Below, piece by piece: positions 1 to 5,118 of a stretch of 5,118 nucleotides of DNA. Position 1 is the stretch's first letter. Each line of letters opens with the position of its first letter. The stretch is from Hyphomicrobiales bacterium (GTDB lineage: Bacteria > Pseudomonadota > Alphaproteobacteria > Rhizobiales > Beijerinckiaceae): NCBI GenBank assembly GCA_027489835.1, contig JAIXZF010000280.1, forward strand, positions 1 to 5,118. Direction: 5' to 3'. The notes under the pieces are model-generated. The model was not told the DNA's origin, searched no databases, and worked only from the letters and a program-made list of their open reading frames with translations. The position numbers were made by a program, and so were the translations under genes.

Positions 1-405
1 GGCGGCGCGCAGGCGGCGCTCGACAAGAGCCTGTCCTACATGGCCGAACGCAAGGCCTTCGGCAAAAGCCTCGACCAGTTCCAGGCGCTGCAGTTCAAGC
101 TCGCCGACATGGCGACGGAACTCGAAAGCGCCCGCACCTTCCTCTGGCGCGCCGCGGCCGCGCTCGACCGGAAGGATCATGACGCGACGCGGCTCTGCGC
201 CATGGCCAAGCGGGTGGCGACCGACACCGGCTTCTCGGTCGCCAACGACGCGCTGCAGCTGCATGGCGGCTATGGCTACCTCGCCGATTACGGCATCGAG
301 AAGATCGTGCGCGATCTGCGCGTCCACCAGATCCTCGAAGGCACCAACGAGATCATGCGACTCATTGTGGCGCGCGGGCTCGTCGGCCGTGGCAACAGGG
401 CTTGA
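1..405 (+). CDS. Acyl-CoA dehydrogenase, isobutyryl-CoA dehydrogenase type (C-terminal part, 5' end outside window)
   Basis: The frame is open from base 1 to the TGA at 403-405 and gives the last 134 residues of a protein normally about 380 long; the true start lies left of the window. The fragment is the C-terminal helical domain of an acyl-CoA dehydrogenase. It shows the R-x-x-FG flavin-contact motif (fragment residues 17-21), QLHGGYGY (86-93) and the terminal EGTNEIMR block (113-120), whose first Glu is the usual catalytic base in this branch. The sequence most resembles isobutyryl-CoA dehydrogenases (ACAD8-like), which oxidise isobutyryl-CoA to methacrylyl-CoA in valine breakdown and pass electrons to ETF. 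The mmsB gene just downstream on the same strand supports that substrate. Short/branched-chain specificity is inferred; the family assignment is firm. The ATG at 40 is an internal Met, not the start. Confidence 0.93.
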   Translation, partial: GGAQAALDKSLSYMAERKAFGKSLDQFQALQFKLADMATELESARTFLWRAAAALDRKDHDATRLCAMAKRVATDTGFSVANDALQLHGGYGYLADYGIEKIVRDLRVHQILEGTNEIMRLIVARGLVGRGNRA

Positions 406-409
406 GTCG

Positions 410-769
410 ATGGCGCGCCCGCTCCTCGCCGGGGTCGCCTTCGCCGCGCTGGTTTTCGCGGCTTTTCGGCTCGCCGGCCATGCGTTCTTCTTCGAAGGCC
501 GCACTGCTGCCAACGTGCAGGCGCTGGCGGGCGCGCTCCTCGGCTTTGGGCTCGGCTGGCTGGCAGCGCGGCTGTTCGGGGGACTGGCGGGCGCCGCCGC
601 CTTCGCCGTGCCGGGACTGCTCGTGATGGCTGCGGCAACCTCGCATTTCGGGCTGGCTTTTCCGGGCATCGATCCGCGCCTCGACAAGGGCTTCGGCGGG
701 CTGATGCTCTGGCTCAACGGCTTCCTGCTGATCGGCGCGCTGACGGCGCGTCGCGCCAGCACAATCTGA
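410..769 (+). CDS. Small hydrophobic membrane protein, unknown function
   Basis: This ORF encodes 119 residues and I do not recognise the family. The ATG at 410 follows the dehydrogenase stop by 4 nt, and the TGA lies 18 nt before the mmsB start, so it sits inside the operon. A weak AGGG (397-400) may serve as ribosome site, or translation may be coupled to the preceding stop. The composition is rich in Ala, Gly, Leu and Phe. Four hydrophobic stretches are visible, at about residues 4-22, 36-53, 56-76 and 95-112, with short charged turns containing EGR, AARLF and DPRLDKG. The likely product is an inner-membrane protein with four helices, the last followed by a basic tail (TARRAST). The frame stays open upstream of 410, but that part overlaps the dehydrogenase and reads as out-of-frame Arg/Ser-rich sequence, so I exclude it. 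Expression and function are inferred from placement only. Confidence 0.62.
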   Translation: MARPLLAGVAFAALVFAAFRLAGHAFFFEGRTAANVQALAGALLGFGLGWLAARLFGGLAGAAAFAVPGLLVMAAATSHFGLAFPGIDPRLDKGFGGLMLWLNGFLLIGALTARRASTI

Positions 770-787
770 CATCGGGAGAGACACCAC

Positions 788-1666
788 ATGAGCAGCATCG
801 CCTTCATCGGGCTCGGCAACATGGGCGGGCCTATGGCCGCCAATCTCGTAAAGGCCGGCCACCAGGTGACCGGGTTCGACCTGTCGGAAGCCTCCTGCGC
901 CGAGGCGAAGGCGGCAGGCGTCGCCATCGCGGCCTCCGCGGCTGGCGCCGTGGCCGGAGCCGACGCCATCGTCACCATGCTTCCCGCGGGCAAGCACGTC
1001 CGCGCGGTCTGGGCCGAGATCGTCCCCGCCGCGAAGGCCGGGGCGGTCCTCATCGATTCCTCCACCATCGACGTCGAGAGCGCGCGCGCCGTGCATGCGC
1101 TGGCGAGCGCCGCCGGGCTGAAGCCGGTCGACGCACCGGTGTCGGGCGGCACGGGCGGGGCGAAAGGCGCGACGCTGACCTTCATGGTCGGGGGCGGCGA
1201 CGACGCCTTCGCGCTGGCGAAGCCGATCCTCGAAGCGATGGGCAAGCGCATCGTCCATTGCGGCGGCGCGGGCGCGGGGCAAGCGGCCAAGATCTGCAAC
1301 AACATGATCCTCGGCATCTCGATGATCGCGGTCGGCGAGGGCTTCGCGCTGGCCGAGAAGCTCGGGCTCTCGCATCAGGCGCTGTTCGACGTGGCCTCCA
1401 CCTCCTCGGGCCAATGCTGGTCTCTGACCACCTACTGCCCCGTGCCAGGCCCCGTGCCCACCTCGCCCGCCAACAATGGCTACAAGCCCGGCTTCGCGGC
1501 CGAGCTGATGCTGAAGGACCTCAACCTCTCGCAGGAGGCAGCCAAGGCAGCGGGCGCCGCGACGCCGCTGGGCTCGGCCGCGGCCGAGCTCTATGCGCGC
1601 TTCGCCGAGGCGGGGCATGCGGGGGTCGACTTCTCTGGCATCATCGAGATGCTGCGGAAGGGTTGA
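788..1666 (+). CDS. mmsB: 3-hydroxyisobutyrate dehydrogenase
   Basis: This is a full-length 292-residue member of the beta-hydroxyacid dehydrogenase family. It oxidises 3-hydroxyisobutyrate to methylmalonate semialdehyde with NAD+, a late step of valine catabolism in the cytoplasm. The N-terminal Rossmann domain has the dinucleotide motif GLGNMG (residues 8-13), and Asp31 after the second strand points to NAD rather than NADP. The substrate loop DAPVSGGTGGA (115-125) and the catalytic-region motif with Lys168 and Asn172 (KICNN, 168-172) are intact. The all-helical C-terminal domain contains the usual KPGF and KDLNLS blocks. The start is supported by a strong GGGAGAG site at 774-780, 7 nt before the ATG. 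It shares direction with the upstream acyl-CoA dehydrogenase of the same pathway and is the last gene of the operon. Other family members act on tartronate semialdehyde or glyoxylate, but motif and context favour this substrate. Confidence 0.95.
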   Translation: MSSIAFIGLGNMGGPMAANLVKAGHQVTGFDLSEASCAEAKAAGVAIAASAAGAVAGADAIVTMLPAGKHVRAVWAEIVPAAKAGAVLIDSSTIDVESARAVHALASAAGLKPVDAPVSGGTGGAKGATLTFMVGGGDDAFALAKPILEAMGKRIVHCGGAGAGQAAKICNNMILGISMIAVGEGFALAEKLGLSHQALFDVASTSSGQCWSLTTYCPVPGPVPTSPANNGYKPGFAAELMLKDLNLSQEAAKAAGAATPLGSAAAELYARFAEAGHAGVDFSGIIEMLRKG

Positions 1667-1705
1667 GCGCGGACCGGGTCGACATTTGCGGTCATCTCCT
1701 CGCGT

Positions 1706-1743
1706 TTCCGGGGCTCGGCTGCGCAGCAGGCGAGAACCCGGAA
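1706..1743. repeat. Imperfect inverted repeat (long hairpin) downstream of mmsB
   Basis: The left arm TTCCGGG (1706-1712) pairs with CCCGGAA (1737-1743). After a small internal loop, CTCG (1714-1717) pairs with CGAG (1731-1734). The apex holds a perfect 10-bp palindrome, GCTGCGCAGC (1718-1727). The total is about 11 paired bases plus the apical stem. There is no T-run after it on either strand, so it is not a classic intrinsic terminator. It resembles the REP-like palindromes scattered between genes in Hyphomicrobiales genomes (recalled, not searched). Its place between convergent genes fits a role in 3'-end formation or mRNA protection. Confidence 0.6.
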
Positions 1744-1776
1744 TCCAGATTGTGAGGCTCAAGGGCTGGGTTCCGG
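1738..1776. repeat. Inverted repeat overlapping the first hairpin
   Basis: CCGGAATCCAG (1738-1748) is matched by CTGGGTTCCGG (1766-1776). The reverse complement of the first differs from the second at one base, which would be a G-U pair in RNA. The 17-base spacer contains a small GAGGCTC palindrome. The left arm shares bases with the right arm of the 1706-1743 hairpin, so the two structures are mutually exclusive. Confidence 0.5.
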
Positions 1777-1799
1777 TTTCCGCTTCGCGGCTTCGGAAA
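1777..1799. repeat. Short hairpin, TTTCCG/CGGAAA arms
   Basis: Perfect 6-bp arms (1777-1782 and 1794-1799) enclose an 11-base loop. An alternative small stem, CCGC/GCGG, uses part of the same bases (1780-1790). A run of A follows on the + strand, so on the - strand the T-run comes before the stem, not after it. It is therefore not a canonical terminator for either direction. Confidence 0.4.
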
Positions 1800-1824
1800 A
1801 ACGAGAGGGGCGCTGCGGGTTGGC

Positions 1825-1837
1825 GGCTCATCGAGCC
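1825..1837. repeat. Small hairpin next to the DUF2783 gene end
   Basis: GGCTC (1825-1829) and GAGCC (1833-1837) form a perfect 5-bp stem with a 3-base loop. It lies 15 nt beyond the stop of the - strand DUF2783 gene. No T-tract follows it, so its role as a terminator is uncertain. It closes the cluster of palindromes filling the gap between the two convergent operons. Confidence 0.35.
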
Positions 1838-1851
1838 AGTGGCCCATCTCC

Positions 1852-2058
1852 TCAGCGCGGCGGCAGGCTGGCGCGCGCGAGCGCCAGCGCTTCCTCCAGC
1901 GCAGCCTGATCGCCCAACTGATTGGCGAGGATCAGCACGAGCGCGGCGTTGAGCGCGGCGCTGTCCTCGTTGCTGAGGCCGCGATGCGCTTCGATGATGG
2001 CGCGGTAGGCCGCGTCAGGATCGGCAAAGCGGGGTCGGTCGTCGAGATGCGCGCTCAT
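1852..2058 (-). CDS. DUF2783 family small protein
   Basis: The product is 68 residues, matching from memory the DUF2783 family of short bacterial proteins of unknown function. Recognisable blocks are AYRAIIEAHRGLS (residues 17-29) and a helical LNAALVLILANQLGD stretch (36-50) followed by an Ala/Leu/Glu-rich helix (51-64). There is no signal peptide or membrane segment, so it is probably a soluble helical protein. The ATG at 2056-2058 overlaps the monooxygenase TGA as ATGA, a standard translational-coupling arrangement, and this decides the start. The frame is also open upstream to 2208, but that part is Arg/Gly/Pro-rich shadow inside the monooxygenase gene. Tight coupling suggests that it works with the flavin monooxygenase, for example as a small partner or stability factor. 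That role is inference. Confidence 0.85.
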   Translation of the reverse strand: MSAHLDDRPRFADPDAAYRAIIEAHRGLSNEDSAALNAALVLILANQLGDQAALEEALALARASLPPR

Positions 2059-3659
2059 CGTCCCATCGCCTTGTCCAGCGCAGCCGCGATGCGGGCCGGC
2101 GTGGCGGCGCGGAAGCGGGCCGCCACATGCCCATCGGGACGCAGCAGGTAGCCCGCGCCCGAGGTCAGATCGAAGCGCCTGACCAGTTCGCCATTCGCAT
2201 CGCGCCATTGGCCGGGCCCTTCGCCGACCGCCACCAGCGTCAGCCCTGCCGGCAGGCGCGGCGGACTGCCGGGGCCGAGCCAGAGCAGCGAGAAGCCTTG
2301 CCCCAGGGCCTCGCTCAGGAAGGCCGGCCCGCCGCCTGGGGCAACCAACGGCGCATCCGGGATGGGTGCGCCGGGCACCAGCCCGCCCGACCAGGCATCA
2401 CCATCCGGCGTGGACAAGGCGCTCGCTGTATAGGCGGTCGGCATCGAGAGCCGGCCCGAATTGACGAAGCGGCGGGCGAAGGGCTGCGTGCGGGCGAGCG
2501 CCAGCGCGGCGTCACGGAACAGCAACTCGGCCTTGCTGCGCGGCGCGATGAAATCGGTGGCGCGGGTCGAGTTCAGGATGTTCTCGTCAGCCGCTTCCGA
2601 GCGCTCTGCATCATAGCTGTCAAGCAAGGCCGGCCCGGCCTCGCCGCGCAGCGTCGCCGCGAGCTTCCAGCCGAGATTATCGGCATCCTGAACGCCGGAA
2701 TTCGCGCCGCGCGCGCCGAAGGGCGAGACCTGATGGGCCGCATCGCCTGCGAAGATCACGCCGCCATGGATGAAGCGGGCGAGCCTGCGGCACTGGAAGC
2801 GGTAGATCGAAATCCATTCGAGCACGAAATCGGCATGGCCCAGCATCCGCTCGATGCGCGGCCGGACCTTCTCGGGCCTGCGCTCGACCTCAGCGTCCGC
2901 CTCCGGAGACAATTGCAGGTCGATGCGCCAGACATTGTCGGGCTGCTTGTGGAGCAGGCAGGAGCGCCCGGCATGGAAGGGCGGATCGAACCAGAACCAG
3001 CGCTCGACAGGGAAGTCAGCCGTCATTCGTACATCGGCGATGAGGAACTGGTCCTCGAAGCGCTCGCCCACGAAATCGAGACCGAGCATGGCGCGCAGCG
3101 GCGAGCGCGAGCCGTCGCAGGCGACGACATGCTCCGCCACAAGCCGGTAGGGTCCATCTGGCGTCTCGATGGAGAGCAGCGTCTCGCCATCGCGCGCCTC
3201 GACGCCAGCCACCCGGTTCAGCCAGCGCAGATCGACGCCGAGCGCCAGCGCGCGGTCGATCAGCATCTTCTCCACGTAGTATTGCTGGAGATTGATGAAG
3301 GCCGGCATCTTGTGGCCGGGCTCGGGCAGCAGGTCGAAGCGATAAAGCTCGGCATCCGCCTGGAAGACCCGGCCGACCTGCCAGCGCACGCCCTTCTCCA
3401 GCACGGGCGCGGCAACGCCCAGCCGGTCGAAAATCTCCAACGTGCGCTTGGCGAAGCAGATGGCGCGCGAGCCATCCCCGATGCGGTCGGAATCATCGAG
3501 CACCACCGCATCGATGCCGCGCAGCTTGAGGTCGATGGCGAGGGAGAGGCCGACCGGGCCGGCGCCGACGATGACGACCGGGTGATGCGCCGCGGCTGGC
3601 GCAATCTGGTCATGGTGCGGGGCGTAGGCGAATTGCGCGAACGGCGCGGCAGCGTTCAT
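2055..3659 (-). CDS. FAD-dependent aromatic-hydroxylase-like monooxygenase (class A flavoprotein)
   Basis: The product is 534 residues of the FAD_binding_3 (phenol hydroxylase/MhpA-like) fold. All three class A flavin fingerprints are present: GAGPVG (residues 32-37) for the FAD ADP moiety, the DG motif in VACDGSRSP (179-187), and the GD motif in FAGDAAHQVSPFGARGANSG (303-322). A C-terminal thioredoxin-like tail ends in GYLLRPDGHVAARF (503-516), as in phenol hydroxylase relatives. Such enzymes use NAD(P)H and O2 to hydroxylate aromatic rings. The substrate is not evident, and the blocks FINLQQYYVE and WFWFDPPFHAGRS mark an uncharacterised subfamily. The start is the ATG at 3657-3659 with AAGGGG (3670-3675) about 10 nt upstream; the N-terminal FAYAPHHDQ stretch (10-18) looks family-typical and supports it. 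It is coupled downstream to a DUF2783 gene and is divergent from a toxin-antitoxin module. Confidence 0.9.
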   Translation of the reverse strand: MNAAAPFAQFAYAPHHDQIAPAAAHHPVVIVGAGPVGLSLAIDLKLRGIDAVVLDDSDRIGDGSRAICFAKRTLEIFDRLGVAAPVLEKGVRWQVGRVFQADAELYRFDLLPEPGHKMPAFINLQQYYVEKMLIDRALALGVDLRWLNRVAGVEARDGETLLSIETPDGPYRLVAEHVVACDGSRSPLRAMLGLDFVGERFEDQFLIADVRMTADFPVERWFWFDPPFHAGRSCLLHKQPDNVWRIDLQLSPEADAEVERRPEKVRPRIERMLGHADFVLEWISIYRFQCRRLARFIHGGVIFAGDAAHQVSPFGARGANSGVQDADNLGWKLAATLRGEAGPALLDSYDAERSEAADENILNSTRATDFIAPRSKAELLFRDAALALARTQPFARRFVNSGRLSMPTAYTASALSTPDGDAWSGGLVPGAPIPDAPLVAPGGGPAFLSEALGQGFSLLWLGPGSPPRLPAGLTLVAVGEGPGQWRDANGELVRRFDLTSGAGYLLRPDGHVAARFRAATPARIAAALDKAMGR

Positions 3660-3676
3660 GGGCTCGCAGCCCCTTC
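3660..3676 (-). promoter_or_regulatory. Ribosome-binding site of the monooxygenase, partly inside a small hairpin
   Basis: Read on the - strand, GAAGGGG (3676 to 3670) is the best Shine-Dalgarno sequence before the ATG. Its G-run also forms one arm of a GGGCT/AGCCC stem (3672-3668 with 3664-3660) with a 3-base loop, ending directly against the start codon. The stem could limit ribosome access, but it is only 5 bp long and may be chance in GC-rich DNA. Confidence 0.4.
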
Positions 3677-3688
3677 ATGGGTCCCAGA

Positions 3689-3709
3689 CGCCATACATGA
3701 TATATGGCG
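3689..3709. promoter_or_regulatory. Probable toxin-antitoxin operator: 21-bp near-perfect palindrome
   Basis: The half-sites CGCCATA (3689-3695) and TATGGCG (3703-3709) are exact reverse complements. Inside them, AT and AT flank the central G (3699), and only one position per half (C3696/A3702) is mismatched, so 9 of 10 pairs match. The core is strikingly AT-rich for this DNA. It lies 37 nt before the antitoxin ATG and 29 nt before the divergent monooxygenase ATG. RHH antitoxins usually bind such palindromes over their own promoter. TATATG (3701-3706, + strand) and TATCAT (3702-3697, - strand) are possible -10 boxes; no good -35 was found for either. Confidence 0.6.
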
Positions 3710-3746
3710 CAATGAAGCGGGACGGTCCGGACTTGGGGACGCGCCG

Positions 3747-4019
3747 ATGCGCAAGACACAGGTCTTTCTGACGGAAGAGCAGTTCGCCGCGCTCAGGCGC
3801 GCCGCGAAGGCGAGCGGGCGCAAGCGCAGCGAGATCATGCGGCGCGGAGTTTCGCTCGCCGTCGAGGAAATCGAAGGGGCGCCCGAACCCGACTGGAAGA
3901 CGGCGACGTTGGCCGCTGCCGGCATCTGGAAGGGTCGCGACAATCTCGATGAGGATCGGGCGACCCTACGCGCGCGATACGCGGAGCGTTTCGACAGCCT
4001 GTTTCCGGATGCCAAGTGA
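3747..4019 (+). CDS. Ribbon-helix-helix (CopG-type) antitoxin of a VapBC-like module
   Basis: The product is 90 residues. Residues 3-42 form a ribbon-helix-helix DNA-binding domain: a beta strand (KTQVFL, 3-8), helix 1 (EEQFAALRRAAKASG, 10-24), the turn RKRSEIMRRG (25-34) and helix 2 running to about 42. The charged C-terminal half, with GAPEPDW (44-50) and an Arg/Asp-rich tail (64-86), is the expected toxin-binding and active-site-masking segment. The ATG at 3747 is preceded by GGGGA (3735-3739) with 7 nt spacing. The same frame is open far upstream, but no ATG lies nearby and the sequence there is antisense to the monooxygenase. It overlaps the toxin gene by 4 nt, so the two are co-translated. 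It probably dimerises, binds the palindrome at 3689-3709, and represses its own operon together with the toxin. Confidence 0.87.
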   Translation: MRKTQVFLTEEQFAALRRAAKASGRKRSEIMRRGVSLAVEEIEGAPEPDWKTATLAAAGIWKGRDNLDEDRATLRARYAERFDSLFPDAK

Positions 4020-4387
4020 GCGTCCTGCTCGACACCTCGATCATGATCGATCTTCTGCGCGGCCGAACCGAAGCGGCCGGCTATCTCCAAAGCTTGACGA
4101 TGGTTCCCCATCTCAGCGTCGTGACCGTCGCGGAGCTGCGCGCCGGCCAGCGCTCCACCGAAGAGGCCCGTCGAATCGATGCCATCGTGAGGGCCTATGC
4201 GATTCACGAGGTGACGCTGGAGGTGGCCGAACGAGCGGGGGGATACCTCAAGACGTTCCACAAGAGCCACGGCCTCGACATGGCGGATGTCCTGATCGCC
4301 GCCACCGTGGCAGAGCTGGACCTTCCGCTCGCAACGCTCAACCTCAAGCATGTCCCGATGTTTCCACATCTGCGGGCGCCTTACTGA
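4016..4387 (+). CDS. vapC: VapC-family PIN-domain ribonuclease toxin
   Basis: The product is 123 residues, a single PIN domain of normal VapC length. The N-terminal strand LLDTSIMIDLL (4-14) carries catalytic Asp6. VTVAELRAG (36-44) provides Glu40. GLDMADVLIAAT (86-97) provides Asp91, with an additional Asp88. The closing ATLNLKHVPMF (106-116) fits the fourth metal-site region, with Asn109. The Mg-binding acidic set therefore looks intact, and the protein is predicted to be an active endoribonuclease; VapC toxins cleave tRNA or rRNA, but the target is not predictable. The start is GTG, overlapping the antitoxin TGA as GTGA. Codons such as CGA, TTG, CTT, GTT and CCA appear more often than in mmsB, judged by eye, consistent with horizontal acquisition. 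The gene ends 2 nt from the convergent MBL gene. Confidence 0.92.
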   Translation: MSVLLDTSIMIDLLRGRTEAAGYLQSLTMVPHLSVVTVAELRAGQRSTEEARRIDAIVRAYAIHEVTLEVAERAGGYLKTFHKSHGLDMADVLIAATVAELDLPLATLNLKHVPMFPHLRAPY

Positions 4388-4389
4388 TC

Positions 4390-5118
4390 CTACCCCTGCA
4401 GCTCGGCCCACATCGCCACGTCCCGCTCGTCGGTCCAGATGCGGGGCCAGGCGATGCCGCGCGCCTCGTCATAGGCGCGGCTGACGTTGAAGGGCAGGCA
4501 GTGCTCGTAGATGGCGTAGGAGCCAAAGGGGCCGTCCATCGCCTTGCGCACCTCGGCGGCGGCCTCCTTGAGCGACAGGCCCTTCGCCACCGCGCGCCCG
4601 GCCGCGCCATAGAGCGCGGTCAGGAAATCGGTGGTGCCCTGCATCGCCGCGGCCACAGTGGGCGCGCCGACCAGCGCGTCCCCGCGGCCCGGCACCAGCG
4701 CCGCCGGCTTCAGCGCGGCGAGGCTCACGATGGTAGCGGGCCATTCGCCGAGGAAGGCATCGCCGCAATAGCAGGCCGAGCGATACTCGACGAGATCGCC
4801 CGAGAACAGCACGCCGGCATCGGGCACGAAGGCGACGGTGTCGCCCGCCGTGTGGCCACGGCCGGGATGCCAGATATCGACGCGCCGCTTGCCGAGCCAG
4901 AGGGTGAGCGTGCCCGTGAAGGTCAGCGTCGGCCAGGTGAGGCCGGGAATGCTCTCCTTGCCCCTGAACAGCCGGGGGAAGCGGCCGATCTCGGAGGCCA
5001 TGTCCTCGGCGCCGCGCTCGACGATGAGCCGGCGCGTGTTCTCATGCGCCACGATCTCGGAGGCGCCATAGGCCGAGGCGCCGAGCACGCGCACGGCGTG
5101 GTAATGGCTGAGCAGCAC
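4390..5118 (-). CDS. MBL-fold metallo-hydrolase-like protein (N-terminus outside window)
   Basis: The frame is open from the right edge to the TAG at 4390-4392, giving 242 residues; the start lies beyond 5118. The GTG at the very edge encodes a Val inside the fold and is not the start. It is recognised as metallo-beta-lactamase fold from the order LLSHYH (residues 2-7), GHTAGD (88-93), LFSGD (104-108) and VPGRGD (142-147). The usual HxHxDH is HYHAVR (5-10), so the Asp and third His are missing, and the final PGHG His is Arg145. His5, His7, His89 and Asp108 remain. A C-terminal helical region with SYAIYEHCLPFNVSRAYDE (200-218) is an extension beyond the core. It may be a hydrolase with one metal or a non-classical member. 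It is oriented like the monooxygenase and DUF2783 genes, suggesting a shared pathway; the substrate is unknown. Confidence 0.85.
   Translation of the reverse strand: MLLSHYHAVRVLGASAYGASEIVAHENTRRLIVERGAEDMASEIGRFPRLFRGKESIPGLTWPTLTFTGTLTLWLGKRRVDIWHPGRGHTAGDTVAFVPDAGVLFSGDLVEYRSACYCGDAFLGEWPATIVSLAALKPAALVPGRGDALVGAPTVAAAMQGTTDFLTALYGAAGRAVAKGLSLKEAAAEVRKAMDGPFGSYAIYEHCLPFNVSRAYDEARGIAWPRIWTDERDVAMWAELQG

Noticed and set aside
1706..1799. Canonical rho-independent terminator for mmsB or DUF2783
   Set aside because: The hairpins are real, but no T-run follows any of them in the direction of either gene, so I annotate them as repeats only.
362..1831. A 489-residue open frame on the - strand opposite mmsB and the membrane protein
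   Set aside because: It is a low-complexity Arg/Gly/Ala/His-rich product, antisense to genes with clear catalytic motifs. It is a typical high-GC shadow.
2127..4019. A 630-residue open frame on the + strand running into the antitoxin
   Set aside because: Its first 540 codons are antisense to the well-supported monooxygenase and show no family motifs. The open frame is a GC-rich shadow. Only the last 90 codons, from the ATG at 3747 with its own ribosome site, are real.
4037..4050. Perfect 14-bp palindrome TCGATCATGATCGA inside vapC
   Set aside because: It is explained by ordinary codons for the conserved PIN-domain Ser-Ile-Met-Ile-Asp stretch. It is within coding sequence and not near a promoter.
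3660..4389. Insertion sequence or integron-type cassette boundaries around the toxin-antitoxin module
   Set aside because: I found no terminal inverted repeats, target-site duplication, transposase or integrase at the edges. The insertion idea rests on gene layout alone.
3656..4411. A 251-residue open frame on the - strand opposite the toxin-antitoxin module
   Set aside because: It lies antisense to VapC and the RHH antitoxin, both of which have recognisable motifs, coupled starts and a ribosome site. No motif is seen in the antisense product.

Overview
The window is GC-rich, densely packed chromosomal DNA, most likely from an alphaproteobacterium of the Hyphomicrobiales. A Bosea- or Bradyrhizobium-like source fits the protein sequences and the style of intergenic palindromes, but the genus is a guess from memory. 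No rRNA, tRNA, CRISPR array, transposase or replication origin was seen.

Left part, + strand (1-1666): the 3' end of a valine-catabolic operon. It holds the C-terminal third of an isobutyryl-CoA dehydrogenase-type acyl-CoA dehydrogenase, a 119-residue unrecognised membrane protein starting 4 nt after it, and 3-hydroxyisobutyrate dehydrogenase (mmsB). The two enzymes act in the same pathway: isobutyryl-CoA to methacrylyl-CoA, and later 3-hydroxyisobutyrate to methylmalonate semialdehyde. A 185-bp gap full of inverted repeats (1667-1851) separates this operon from the convergent genes on its right.

Middle and right, - strand (1852-3659 and 4390-5118): a class A FAD-dependent aromatic-hydroxylase-like monooxygenase, translationally coupled through an ATGA overlap to a 68-residue DUF2783 protein. 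About 730 bp upstream on the same strand is an MBL-fold protein, cut by the right window edge, whose metal-binding motifs are degenerate. I suspect that the MBL, monooxygenase and DUF2783 genes form one functional unit. Its substrate cannot be read from the sequence.

Between the MBL and monooxygenase genes, in the opposite orientation (3747-4387, + strand), lies a compact type II toxin-antitoxin module: a ribbon-helix-helix antitoxin and a VapC/PIN-domain toxin with a GTGA overlap. An AT-rich 21-bp near-perfect palindrome (3689-3709) lies in the 87-bp gap between the divergent monooxygenase and antitoxin genes. It is the best candidate for the TA operator and could also influence the monooxygenase promoter. 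The toxin gene ends only 2 nt from the end of the convergent MBL gene, so the module looks like a tight insertion into a catabolic cluster. All genes belong to known families. The unusual points are this arrangement, the shared operator region, the altered MBL metal site and the orphan membrane protein inside the valine operon.
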